The position numbers and the translations under genes were made by a program. A model generated the notes under the pieces. That model saw only the letters and a list, made by a program, of their open reading frames with translations. It was not told the origin of the DNA and did no database searches. Of a stretch of DNA of 64,000 nt, positions 50,251-62,999 are shown piece after piece (the first letter of the stretch is position 1; each line of letters opens with the position of its first letter). The stretch is from Stratiolaelaps scimitus (Eukaryota > Arthropoda > Arachnida > Mesostigmata > Laelapidae), in the NCBI GenBank assembly GCA_019614645.1, contig JABWDB010000036.1, positions 3,158,001 to 3,222,000 on the forward strand. The letters are read 5' to 3'.

Positions 50251-51603
50251 ATATAAATCTATGCCATAACCAACAACTCGCTTCCCTATCCTCCATGTGG
50301 CATCTCATGAAAAATGTATGTTCATTTATACGACCGTCTGCATGGAACGCTCTGTGGCCGTCGGGCCCTCTTGTGTAAAGGAACCGATCGACTTGGCACT
50401 TGAACATCGCTGCTGAGAATCGAATCCACAACATCGCCGATCTCTAGGGATCTTTGAAAACGGAAATGGTGACAGGCTACGCCCGACGGAAATGGCGGGT
50501 GCGAGCTTATATATATATATATATTACATAAAATTTAGTGTGTAGTGCCGGTGAACACATCACACGGCAGCATACGTTCTCATTATTCCTTAATGAGAAA
50601 TCTATGTGTTATACGAAGTACGTAATGCGTTCAAGAAATCCAACTCGCCAAATCAATTCTAATTGAACAATTAGAAGATTTGCCTTCCAGCCATCCCAAA
50701 ACGCTTCCAGGGTGAACGAATCCGACAAGCGGATACCGTAGATCGACCACAGAAAATGATACACTGACCTACACTGATCTTTCCCGTGAAAACTCTCCCA
50801 GAATATATTATTCGTTGAAGTCGAACGCAAACCATTTTCAAACAAGCCCGCCGCTTCATGCACCCCGGTGTTTAGTCTCATTAAAAGCTCACCTATATCC
50901 AGCTCTCAGATAATTAAAACTATTATACATATGTATAATAGTTAACGTTAATTCACGTTTCCTTGAACTATACACGAGATAGCATCTATAAAGAAAAAAT
51001 CATTTTGTTCTCAAGATAATGTTACAAATCACGCTATGGAGTATGATACTATATATGTCTATGAATGGGTGGAAACAAGCATTCTATGGGGAGTGAGAGA
51101 AACATGTCCAGAGCACTGTTGCTGTTGTTGTTGTTTCGGTGTGAGTAGTTTATGTAGATCACTTTTTCTCCCATGGCGTCGGTTTCGTTCCAATGCAGAA
51201 TTTCCTGTTGTTCGCCCAAGATTAGAATTCACCCAGTTCTCAGGCGCGGTCGGTTAATCTCCGTCCTCTGCCTGTCGAGCTGTGTAACTGTCGTTGTCTA
51301 CGAATACATATGGTTTTGCGAACGTGCGTCGCTGCAACAAGCGTGGGAAGTCTGAATAATCATAATTATTAGCGGCGGAGGCGTTGTTGTTGTTGCTGTT
51401 GCTGGTTCCGCTCAGGCTGATAGAATCGAGGATGATTACATCGAGACGTCACTGTGAGCGCTGCAGTCAACATCTTGTAGAGAAGACGATATGAGGATAT
51501 TGACAAGGGCTAACAACAACGACCGCCCCTTGGGTAGTAACTAACGAGGAATGGCGGAGGGACACCGCGCAGGGACGTTGATTTATTTTCATATCGAAAT
51601 CTA

Positions 51604-51630
51604 GGTATATATATATATATATATATATAT
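51604..51630. repeat. (TA)n microsatellite
   Basis: About 13 TA units. Confidence 0.9.
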
Positions 51631-51770
51631 GTGAGGTGTCACGAAATAGGCTTTAGGGATTGAGATGATGTATGTTCCTTGTACAATAACATCAGTATCA
51701 ACAGCATGTTCGCCATACGGAGTTGGCTGGATTTGAACTAAAATCTTTCAATTAATGTTTATTTAGAAAG

Positions 51771-51845
51771 GGTAAGGGTAAGGCTTTATTGGTTGATTAA
51801 ATGAATTGCAATTTCATAATGCTTAAGCTCTCTTATATGTCACGC
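51771..51845. repeat. Dispersed repeat family 3, copy 2
   Basis: Matches 10,431-10,508 (GGTTGATTAAAT, AATGCTTAAGCTCTCTTATA). Same orientation. Confidence 0.7.
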
Positions 51846-52599
51846 AGCGGGGTTGGAAAGGATATCTGAAGGAAAAGATATCTTTAGTTGCATACTCACG
51901 CGCCACGCGTGATTCGCCAATAGCCATCAGATCAAATAGTTTATTTTTGTTGTTGTTGTTGTTGTTGTCAATATACGCATCGTGAAACAATTTCACGTTC
52001 AGGTTCAAATTCAAACAAATGTTTATTGACGGAACTGCTATAGGTTAGGTGCAATGTGTGCCTCGACGGTGCAATGTGTGCCTTGTTTTTCTCCACCTCA
52101 CTACCACCACCATAAGCAACTTTTCGAGCACGTTATGCATCCGAGTGCACCGCTACAATGTCACCCCACTAAGGTACTAGTGAGCAGCTGCTCGCCAACA
52201 AAAAAACCCTCTGTAACTGCGACCCTTAGCTGTCCCTCCCTTCAATGGCAGGCGTCGGTACCACTTTGAAGCAAACGGCATTGCTTCAACGATCTGTGAC
52301 GAGAGCGGGCTCACGCGAGAGCAATTGTAGTGGTTGCTGGTCAGGAGTAGGGATTATTTATCCTTCCTCCTCCTCTTATTGGCCTTATCCGATAGCGGTC
52401 GCTCATTCTGGACTAATCTGGACTTCTTCGAACAAAATGACCTATATAACGGCGGGACAATGTTAACCATATCCCAGCAGAGCACGATCTGGGGATCGAA
52501 CTAGCGGTCACAACTCAGCTTCGCGCCAGCCCGCAATCGAAAGGGCACGTGGCCTGTGTAATAATACCAACCTCTCTCTCTCGTAGTCTCATCATTCTC

Positions 52600-53885
52600 T
52601 TTGATTAGCGGCAACACCGGACATCTTTGTTTCTTTCACTTCCACGCTACCACACACGTGTGCAGTGTTATTGTACTTCAGTCGACGCGCGAACGGCCGA
52701 GCCAAGTAACTGCCTGAGTAGGAATTGTCCAACTTTCATTGGCATTGGCCGAAACGGCAGGAAGAACCGTGAGGCGCAGATGGACGACACCGGACGTTCG
52801 TTTTGGGGAGCGGTTCCCGGGCGACAGCGGCGGTGGCGGTCGTGGCCGTCTGGAAGGACTCATTGGAGGCAGGGGAAAGCTTGACTTCGAGGGAAACCCT
52901 TGTCATCGTCCATCGAAATCCTTTGACTCGTTGAGTGACGGTTGTAAAGACAACGCGTCCATCTGCTCGGCCGTCGACCAACGAACGGACGAACGAACGA
53001 ACGCACCACCGTTCGTCTTTGCTCCAACCACGCCAGCTAATCTGGTGCCGCTGGAATCGTTACTATTTGCGCTGTTGCTGTTGTTGTCGTTCCGTCATCT
53101 TATTCGCTGTCTGGCTCGCGATGTCCATTTGAGCAGAACCAAGCAGTTGGCACCAGCAGCAGCAACTGCAACCAGCTTTCAGCAGCAGCAGCAGCAGCAA
53201 CAATTGTGACGGACGAAGGAACAACGAGTACAACAAGAGGCAGGACGACGACAGCAGCTATCACCCCCACAGCCCATATTATTGATGTCCACACCGCGAC
53301 AGAGCATCCGGCCGGTCGATGGACCCCGAAGTCCGGAGCAGAGTCGATGCGACCGATCGGTTGCCAGTACCGGCCGCTCGGAGGGACTACGGACCAACTA
53401 ACGATGCCGCAGCGGACGCTGCATCGAATTGAAACTACCCCCTCCCCCCTCTCTCCTCTCTCTCTCTCTCTAACACTAAGTAGCAACTACCCTTCTTGTA
53501 GTTTCGCTTTCATTCACGCGTCTAACAGCACTAACAGCGACGCCATCAGTAGAACCGATAGCGAGGCAGACTTTAGCAGCAGCAGCAGAAGAAGAAGAAG
53601 AGTTTATTCTCCCTTTTTTTTCCTTTTTACATCAAATCCACAGACATAGAAGCGTATGTGCGTTTTCGTTACGCACACAACGGCAGACCGATGTAGCGCC
53701 AGACGAATGACGGCGGGACGGGCGCGCGCGCGCGGGTGGGGGGGATCGAGCACACAGCTACTGGCGGAATCGCTCCGCGTGTTGCTTATGCTGCTACTTG
53801 TTAGCTGCAGCCGTCAGCTTACGTTCCATGGCAGGTCTCGGTAAGGTTATACTGCCACTGCTAGTAGGACATATAGACTGCGTGC

Positions 53886-53921
<36 letters not shown>

Positions 53922-55150
53922 GCGAAGAGACCTGCGGATATTTCCAACTACCCCTGAGCGTTGGCCATTGCAAACTAGGAACAAGTGATGAAGACGTCAG
54001 CAGCGCTTGTCTGGCTGCGCGGAAACGCGCATGGAACACACGCAGAACATCAAGCACATACTCTCACGAATATGTGCAAACAATCAGACAATCAGAGCTA
54101 AAAGCGGTAATAGAGCAGACAAAGATTTTTCGTCATTGCCGTCTATTTATCATGGTGGTAGGGTATAGGCGCGCTGGTGATAGTTAGTTACGACGGTTGC
54201 TGCTGCAGCACAGCAGGCAGCTGCTGCTGCTGCTGGAGAGCTGCTGGCTGAACGAAGACACAGCGCTCACAAACGAGCTGAGGTCCGGTGAGCGATTCAG
54301 CTTGAGCAAGTTGGCAACAGCAACATCGGCCGACCCTGCAGGGGAAGATTGAGAATTGTCTAGTAAAACGCAGGCAGAACCCTTCGAAGTCGTACTGCCT
54401 TCGTCGTATCTTAGGCCGGCCGGAGACAGCAAGGCGAAGAGATGGTGAGCGTCAGGCGTCAATCGAGAACCTCGTGGATGCTGGCACGAGAGAACACGAA
54501 GTGTGGATGCCCATGTTGTTGTACGGATCGGACGACGGACGATGGTAGCCATCCCCGAGGTCTGTGTTACGCCAAAGCCGAAGTAGGAACAGAAGGCGAA
54601 GACTCGAAGCGAGAAGACACGCAAAAGCAGAGCAAACGCACCAGCAGGAGGAGGAATCACTACGAGGGGTATTACCACAACTCCTATCCCGGCGACGATT
54701 ACTCCGACTGCTTCTACTATACAGCAAGCTCTGCAACGCGAAAACGAAGATGGAACTCGCGCACTGCATCGTGTCGGCGAGGGAACACATCCGTACCACC
54801 GCTGTGTCCCGATACGAAATTACAGCGATCACAGGGACGAGCAGGAGGAAGGGCTGTCATGGCCGTAGTGCGGCGGGGAATTGGGGGACACTCCGCGGGG
54901 TACGGAGTACCGCTTGAAGACGTCGAGCCGACAGCAGCAGCGTCGTCACAGTGAGGACAACAGCGGCCACCGAAGTCGCGCGGGGACTAAGTGAGTCTGG
55001 TAGACAAGATCGGGAGGAGACTCACGGTCCCGAGCAGGGTTCGGACGCCCTTTAACGTTTTTCGTTCAAGCGTGACGAGGCGGACGGACATGCAGATTGA
55101 AACGAAGACACACGAGCTAGCGTAGGGGTAGAGGGGGAAACGTAAGGGTG
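52600..55150. other. CpG- and GC-rich region, probable leader/promoter area
   Basis: Marked rise in CG dinucleotides and CAG/GCA trinucleotides (for example five CAG at about 53,180). Open frames up to 170 codons occur on both strands (plus 54,442-54,954; plus 52,739-53,209; minus 54,184-54,678). They overlap one another and show no domain. In arthropod genes of this size such blocks often hold 5' UTR exons, but no transcript can be inferred from sequence alone. Confidence 0.35.
53889..53919. repeat. (TA)n microsatellite
   Basis: About 15 TA units. Confidence 0.9.
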
Positions 55151-57456
55151 AGCCAGCCTGTTGCGCCAACACTTATCAATCTGATGAGAGCAACGAAACT
55201 ATTCAAAACAATGTTGCTGTTCTTCGAGCGATGAGCTCTAAACCCAGTGCTATTATACGACATGAGGTAAGTGACGATACGATGTAGGTAATCTATTGTC
55301 AGCGCGCAAGTACACCTCAACACGCACCAATCCTGTTCGAGTGAATCAAGCCTCATGCGAGATTGTGTGGAAATAATGAACGAAACAAGCCGGGAAGCTC
55401 TGATTCGGTCTTAAGCAGGCAACAGCAGCCCTGTACCTCGAAACAGGTTAGAGGAGCGAGTGTCCACTCTGCTGTTCGACTATTGTCGAAAAAACACAAC
55501 GTGTCTTGAGCAAACAGCAAAACTGTCTCTCTAACGCCATTCGTAGTTTACGATGACAGATGTGTAGTTTGCAGTCGTTTAACCGTCGCTGCCAGCTTCT
55601 TCGACAAAAACGCTACCGATTTCGGTTCGAGCTAATGATTCTGCAACCGTTTCGGCTCCGTATACATGCACCCCACTCATACATAGACTACATAATAGTA
55701 TCCATTTCCTCGTCTTGGTCAACTAAGAGATACAATGGCGGCTCGCCGTCTGGTGAAGTTACCCTCACCTCCCGGGTCCCTCGCGCTCTGTCCCTGCCAT
55801 TGTTGTTCTTCGCATGCGACGATGATGAGTTTCCATTCGAGTGAAGGCACTGTCGGCTCACGTGAATGAAGTAGCGGCTTCATCAGTGTCTGACACGTGC
55901 TTCGTCAACATAAGCGGTAACAGCAGCAGCAGGAGCAGCCACAGATCCAGCTGGTGCTCAAACTGAAGTGCCCCGTCTCCAGTGGCCGTTTCTGAGCCAG
56001 CGGCTAATGCTCAGTATGCCTTCCGGTATTACCGTTCCAGCCCTCTGGACAATTCGCGCATTGGCTCTACTTGCAGCAACAGCGACGCTAATAGTACCCG
56101 CACTGGGCACCGAAAGAAATCTCACGGAGATCATGACGGGCGGACGAACGAACAAGAGACGAAGCGCTCCTTTATAGGGCTTCAGTCAGGAGGTGCTTAG
56201 ATCAGATCGATTCGCTGGATTCGATTGGCTCAATGCACAGAGCCAATGAATCGGTGGATGCATCGATCCATGGATCAACAGCTGAATGGGAGGACACTCG
56301 TTCGCCACTAGTATCGGCGACGTGCGATGCCGACCAGAGACCTTCGTCGGCCTGCAGTTGACTCTGGGATTTGATATATAATATAATATATATATATATA
56401 TATACATTAATATTTATTCAAACATACAATAATTACATATTGTACATGTCAATGTATATACATGTTTCTATAATCTGATAGTATGACGATTAGCTACGTA
56501 GGTAGTTAGGCAAACTTAGTAAACAAATTGCGGTCTGACGAAAACGAATGTTTTGGCTGAAATTTTATAACAGAAGTGATCAATTGGCAAATGAAACATT
56601 TACAGTACATCGGAATGAAAATCGAGAAAGACACCGACACCATCCTTGTATATCTGATTTTCTATTGAATAGGTAACAGTATTCTCGCACAACAGTCACA
56701 AATCCGCGGAGCATGTGTTCCTTCCCAAATTGCGGGGTATATAACTTAAGCACGTCCTTGCAGATGAGCCGCTATTTGAGATTGCAAAGATAAGCAAAAA
56801 GTACCAAAAAAAAATTAAAAGTTAATTAAAAACGCATTGCTTATTTGGTTCGTTTGCTGTTGTCTAACAACCAACTGGCTACTTGTGACAGGTTTGCCAT
56901 CATCGAGAGGACCGTTGACACGTATACACCGATAGTCCTACACTTGTGTTCGATACTAGAACAAATATACTAGCAATTAGCATTTAAATGAGCCTCTCCT
57001 CAAAGATCTATAAGCTGTGCCAAATGTTTGTTACACAGTCGGAGGCGAACCTTGTTAGGACGAGTCATCGAACTCACTGGTAGCTACCGGCACGTTCATG
57101 TTATCTCTATGATTTATTCATCGTCACGGAATGATACCAAGCCCCGTCCGTCCGCTCGCCCTGATAGACAGCCCATGGACCATTAGGGCAACAGAAACAA
57201 CGGCAGCGGTAGCCAGGAGTCCCACACCGAACAACAACAACTACCACAGTGGCGGCCACAGGGGTCGCAGCGACAACAAAATCACGGTTTTTCCTATAGT
57301 ATAATACTAACAGAATGCATGCGCAGTAGTGAGGGCGCGTCAGAAACACGGCCAGTCATTCAGTCAGTGTTGTTCAAGATAGGTCACCAAGGAAGCTGAA
57401 GCTTCGATGTGATCATTGGCATCATGGCCTCCGCGAGCGAAAAGCCATAAAAAAAG

Positions 57457-57502
<46 letters not shown>

Positions 57503-58560
57503 GATATTCTACATCGATACATTATGTGGAGTCATACACAAGCAGCACACATGAATGCAGCGTGTTCGTAAGGTTGCACAACACCATGTGAGTTTTTTTA
57601 CAATAGAGAAACCTTGAAGGTTTCAGGGAATAGCCTTTCAGCAGTTATGCTGGTGAATTGCTACGTTCATTGAAATCAAGTTGGCGGGTTTAGTCCGACG
57701 GTTTTCCGTCTAACCTAGAAAACAATGCTATCCCAGTCATAATTATCAAGAATCAGCTTCATCAGGTGAATGTTAAATAAGCGATCGTTCGTCTCTCAAT
57801 CTGTTGATTTATAAAGCTACTTTATATTGGTTTGATATTCAAGGATGCGCTGAGATTTCCGCCCTGGGTCAGAGTGTCGATCAACAGCTTTCACGTGGCA
57901 CGTCATGTCCGGATCAGCGGCTCGTCATGTCCAGAAAGATCTGAACTTCCTTAAAAATAGAGGGCCCCCGTTGTGCTGGTCGTTTCTACTGAATCTCAAC
58001 GAACGCCTTTCACCGGGACCCCGTATTGGCCAAAGATAGCCCTGTGTGTGTGTGTATATATATATGTATATGTATATATACTCTTTTCGTTCCCCAAATT
58101 CAAATTACCGCTTCGTGGAAGACGTCTTGTGTGTCCATTGAAGACCGTGCACGAATTCGTTGAAGGAGCTGACCACCACCGCATCGAGTCACACATGTCG
58201 ATGTGTAAGAATTGGTCCAAGAACTAGATTGCCCACCGACCCATATATGGATGGCAATTCAACCAGGCCCTATTTGCCGAGGTGACAATTCGCTGATGGA
58301 GCTAACATGTTTTTACGTTTGACCGAACAATTTGTTTCACCCAATATTTTCTATTGTATACGGTCTGTACATAACGGCATATTAATTGGTCGTGGTAAAT
58401 GAGAGATCAGCTCTTGTGACTTAGCTCGAACTGCTAATATGACGACTGCTAAATTGAATGTATTTAGATACAAATGTGTCCACGACAATATCTTTGTCGA
58501 GTCCCAACGACGTTGTTGTAATGTAGATTTAAATAAGTAATCTAATTAAGATAGATTTTT
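55151..58560. other. Non-coding, no gene recognised
   Basis: Mixed-composition DNA with short unsupported frames. TA runs lie at 56,390-56,403 and 57,460-57,497, and a TG/TA run at 58,044-58,080. A donor-like GTGAGT on the minus strand at about 57,065 has no convincing exon. Confidence 0.4.
57460..57497. repeat. (TA)n microsatellite
   Basis: About 19 TA units. Confidence 0.92.
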
Positions 58561-58569
58561 AAATTAATC

Positions 58570-59280
58570 TAGAGCAGGCCTCCTTCGAGAATCATCGCTC
58601 GCAGTTCTCGTCAGTTCAGCCTGCACAAGGACGAACACCACGCAATCTGTCCTCTTCATGTTTGCCACGTCCTCGCTTGGCAGTCGTTCTACCAAAAGGG
58701 GCGACTACGCATTTGTCCAACTCAATAGGTTTCATTTTACCATAGCTCTTCGTCGGACGCAAACCATTTATCTGGGTAAAGGCGTCCCATTCGTGAGAGC
58801 TACGCGTTCCGTACTCGTCGTAAAATTCTGCCGTTCGTTTGGCGTCCCGTTGAAGGCAGACGCCTTACAAGGGCAAGGCCAAAATCGGCCCTTTTTTCCA
58901 ACTGTCTAACCGAGCGGCCGAGACCTCGAATAAAGTGAAGATGAAAAGAAGCCCGCGACGAGGCAGCGGCGACGCCCAACACGACGGGAAATGCAGCCAG
59001 TGACTGTCCGAACGGAAGCCTCAAGTCAGAGCCACGAAATCCGTTCGAAGACTGAACATTCGACGTGATCCTCTCCGATGGAATTTTCTCCCTAATTTTC
59101 CTTACAACCATTGTACCACCATGCGGTTGAAGTGGGCAGCAAGGTAGGCCGATAAGGTCAGCGCTTGTCACCTTTACGAGAGATGAGAGGCTCCCTTTAC
59201 AGAGGCTCGACTCGTGGTTTATTTTCGAAACTGCAGTTTCACAATGCTTAAGTTCTTGCACAAAAATATATATGATAAAG
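58570..59280. other. GC-richer block ending in repeat family 3
   Basis: From about 58,570 composition rises and open frames appear on both strands (plus 58,658-58,909; minus 58,800-59,261), without family motifs. It ends at 59,216-59,257 with a diverged copy of repeat family 3 (CACAATGCTTAAGTTCTT). This suggests the block is one decayed mobile element. Confidence 0.3.
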
Positions 59281-60243
59281 GTGTGTATAAAACAAGGTCA
59301 GGATAACCTGACTCAGAACACGGTCAGGACAATCTGAAAAAAAAAAAATAAATAAAATAAAACAGTGTTAGCTATCTAGAGAAACTGGAGAAATCCTCGT
59401 AAATTGCAACTTCGTACCGATCAAAATGACCAGACTGAATGGATCATTCAGTGAACCTGAAATTTGTCAACAGAGGAATGCTGCTCTACAAAAAAATCGA
59501 ACATGGATTTCAAAAAATAATATGCGAGACAATGCAGTGAATAGAAGTTAAACGAAAGATCCATTGAAAGGGTACCAACGAAACGGCTTACAGACACACC
59601 CACAATGAAGTGGCTCACTGATCGCCAAGCGTTTACAAATGCGCCGTGCATAACGAATATTGTATTATACCCAATACGGTTTTGGCTTTCTTGCGTGTTT
59701 TTTCAAACACTAAAACACGTACCGCATACACCATAGTGCGTACAAATTTCATGTGTGGAGGACGTACGGCGGCGGATGAAGGGGAGGCGCTTATACGTAT
59801 AGTTGAGTAATAAGAATTTGAAGATTCAACCAATTCCAGGTTCAGCTAAATACACTGCTCAATCATTACCCGTTCCACATTTTCCGAGTGAGCTAAAAAC
59901 GGGTTCAAGAATCTCGTGGAGTTCATTTCGCATCGTTTGCGCCAATGATTCATGAAATCAGAGCAACAACAACAATAGCAACAACATGGCATAAGCGTAA
60001 TTTACATTCTTCCTTCGAGCAAGGGTTAGAACTCGTGTAGATATCGTCGTATTCGACCGTCCAAATGCTTCATTCCGTTAACACCTCCCTCGTCTGTCTT
60101 TAATGTTGCTCATGTTGTTCATTCGTGACAAAGCGTTAGTCTGCTGTTAACCTGACCATCATAGCTAAACAGCCCCGAAGAAGTCGGTACGCAGCGGGAC
60201 GTCCCAGCTCAGCCGGTCGACTAACGATAATATCAACCTCTTC

Positions 60244-60308
<65 letters not shown>

Positions 60309-60309
60309 T
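60244..60309. repeat. (TA)n microsatellite, longest in window
   Basis: About 33 TA units with one TG interruption. Confidence 0.95.
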
Positions 60310-61744
60310 ATAACGTGGCCAAATGTTTCTTCCAAAACTAATCGTCGTTGGTCCGCTGCAGCAGCTCTCCCTCTCTCGCTCTCAGCGGATAGCTTTCTGA
60401 AGCGCGCAGTACTCATGTAAAGCTGGTAGTTGTTAGCATATTACTATAGGCGTCGAACCGGAGCGGTTAGTGGTTCATGACTAGAATAAAAGTTGCGCTT
60501 ATAACGACGACAGCTGAACGTTTTCGCGTATTTCGCCCTCACGAAATGCTGCAGTTTTTTGCTGCTGCGGCTGCTACTGCCGTTACAGCAAATCTAGAAT
60601 GAAGATGGTCGTTGCCCTGTGACCCCTGCAGCGACGGCGGCTGGAAAAATGGATGGACCAACTGAAGACGCAGAGATAACAGCAACAGCAGAGAACACAC
60701 CGGCCAATGGCGGAGAAAAAAACTACACAACACTTCAGCAGTAGTAATGACGTAATAATAATAATAAAAACAGAAGAAAAGGCAAAACAAAATCTCCTAC
60801 GGTGTCCCGGTCAGCTACGTAAGCCATGTAATGAGTATGGTGAGTATAGATCGCTATAGTGGTGATAGACAGACATTGGGCTAGAACATGGACGTGTCAG
60901 TATTTCACACCGAATGCCCTTCGCATCGCCACTGTAGGTAGATCGAGACGACTATCGAAATTGGTTCAGCACGAGCCGCCGATCCCAGTAAGGAACTGCA
61001 GAATTCTCTCAACCGATTTACAGCGTTCCTTTATGAGAGCCATCGCGGGCCTCTCATACCCTTTCCTCGGTCTTCTGCTTGGTTTGCCGAACATTCACAA
61101 ACAACCACAACAACAACAACCACCACAACAACAGCAACAATATTAATGATATAACGTTATATCAATAATAATAATGCTAATCATAGGAACGGTATCACAT
61201 CATCTGTGACATCACTAACATAGACCTACAGACACACGCACACGTGCTCGCACGCGAGCGTTATTATGTCGACATTATAGGCATTCATCCTCACAGAAAC
61301 GCCCATTATGATATAGATATTTGCTGGAGATGTTCGAATTGTTAGGACATCTAAGATACATTGGGACGCTTGAACACAAGCGGACAATAATGAGACATGA
61401 GAACCCCAATCGGGTCGGCTGGCAGCGTCGGTGCGATCACTTACTTTCACATTGACTTTGACAAGGCTTGCCTGTCCTTGCTCTCTGACGCTGTCCTAAG
61501 CAGGATGGCGAAGGACAGCCCCCTTCGAAGGCTGCTACTGCTACTGCTCGCACAAGAACTCATTCACTGGAGAGGAGAGCCGGCGACAACGAGGAGGAGT
61601 TCGCGGATAATAACAATGAACGTAGCGCGCAAGAACGTCCATTGATACAGCGACCATTATATCGGCTTGATTTGACAAAAAAGATGATATATATGAATGC
61701 GCCGAAAGCCGACACAATACACAACAGAGTGTGGAAGTATCATA

Positions 61745-61775
<31 letters not shown>

Positions 61776-62990
61776 TGTATTATGTGCATGTTTGAAAACC
61801 GCCGACAGACATACATGATATGGTATGAAAATCTCGGTGCTCGCTGTAAACATTATTTCACAGAGCCAAGGCTGACGTTTCCGTCGCAGGATCGTTCCAA
61901 CACGCCCTTATCATAGATGACCTCGAAACTGTCAATATGTAATGTGGACCGTATGAGGTGGCCTGCCGTACGCCGCAGTTTCTACAGTTGGCCACGAAGA
62001 ATCATACCCCTGAAGTGAAACCCCTGATCATGCCAGCTCATCCCGTGCGGATGGATGTACCGAGCCGGCTGTCGTCGTATGCAGTAAATAACTTACCATG
62101 CATTTACAATCATGTCCGTGGGCATCGTTTAACAACTTGAACTTCGAAGTATCGATAGATGCTTTGATATACTTTGACGTGTCAATTGCCTGACGATTCG
62201 ATATATATATATATATATATATGCAATGTGTGTACATCTGAGGTCGCCAATGGACGCAAATGTGTGTACGGTTAGGTGTTAAACGAGTACCAATAGATGT
62301 AGTTGTGCTCGTGGTCGGTTCCGGTGTATTTTCCATTTTCATTCTTCGATCTCGAAAATGTCCAAGATAGAAAATGACGAGGACCAGGGTGCCGTGGACA
62401 CAATCAACTAAACCAAAACAAATCTTAATACTGCACCCAATAATGCACAGAGGTGATGTTGTTATAATCAACAGTTATTATTGTTATTATTATTGGTACC
62501 AGTAACAACAATTATCTGGTGAACTAATTGGATAAGTATTGCGACTCCAATGTCAATTGTGCCCGAACGACCCGAAACGTATATATTTTAACATAAATGA
62601 TTACTCTCACGTCTCAGATAAACCCTGCAGATCAACCTCACCGGCCGAACGTAACAACCCGCACACAATGAACACACGTTGATTACACACAATCCCTTTG
62701 TTGTTGGATCTTCGAAATAGCTAAAAAATATTTTGCAATATTTTGTTACCATCGACAAATACAGTCAACACACACATACACATACACACACACACACAAG
62801 ATGCTCGTTCGCGCATCGATGAACACACCGTCTGTCCGTAAACTTAACAATGCGAGGGTTCGCAATGGAATGCGCAATAAATCAACTATTTATTAACACA
62901 TAGCATAAAAACACAAAGGCTACGAAACGAACAACAAACATTAACTCTCAGCTCAACGGCGAATCAATGGTGACAAACGAGAGATCCGTA
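60310..62990. other. Non-coding, no gene recognised
   Basis: Contains CAA/CAG-rich stretches (about 61,100-61,140), TA runs (61,751-61,775; 62,199-62,222), a CA run (62,766-62,799), and two strong minus-strand donor-like sites GTAAGT (about 61,441 and 62,089). The latter could end untranslated leader exons. Confidence 0.35.
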
Positions 62991-62999
62991 TGACTGCAA

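Larger units (their letters stand above)
48765..52600. other. Upstream region; 5' exons not resolved
   Basis: Must contain, or lead to, the missing first half of CH1. I see donor-like sites on the minus strand (GTGAGA at about 49,007, GTAAGT at about 49,677, GTGAGT at about 51,893). No open frame before them has a convincing CH pattern (W-x-N, D-L-x-D-G). An AAT run is at 49,205-49,258 and a TA run at 51,604-51,630. Confidence 0.4.

Noticed and set aside
50609..50881. Minus-strand 90-codon frame as CH1 exon
   Set aside because: No W-x-N or D-x-x-D-G pattern and no plausible splice sites in the right phase.
54442..54954. Plus-strand 170-codon frame as a gene
   Set aside because: Overlaps long frames on the other strand, is low-complexity Arg/Ser-rich, and shows no domain; explained by the low stop density of GC-rich DNA.
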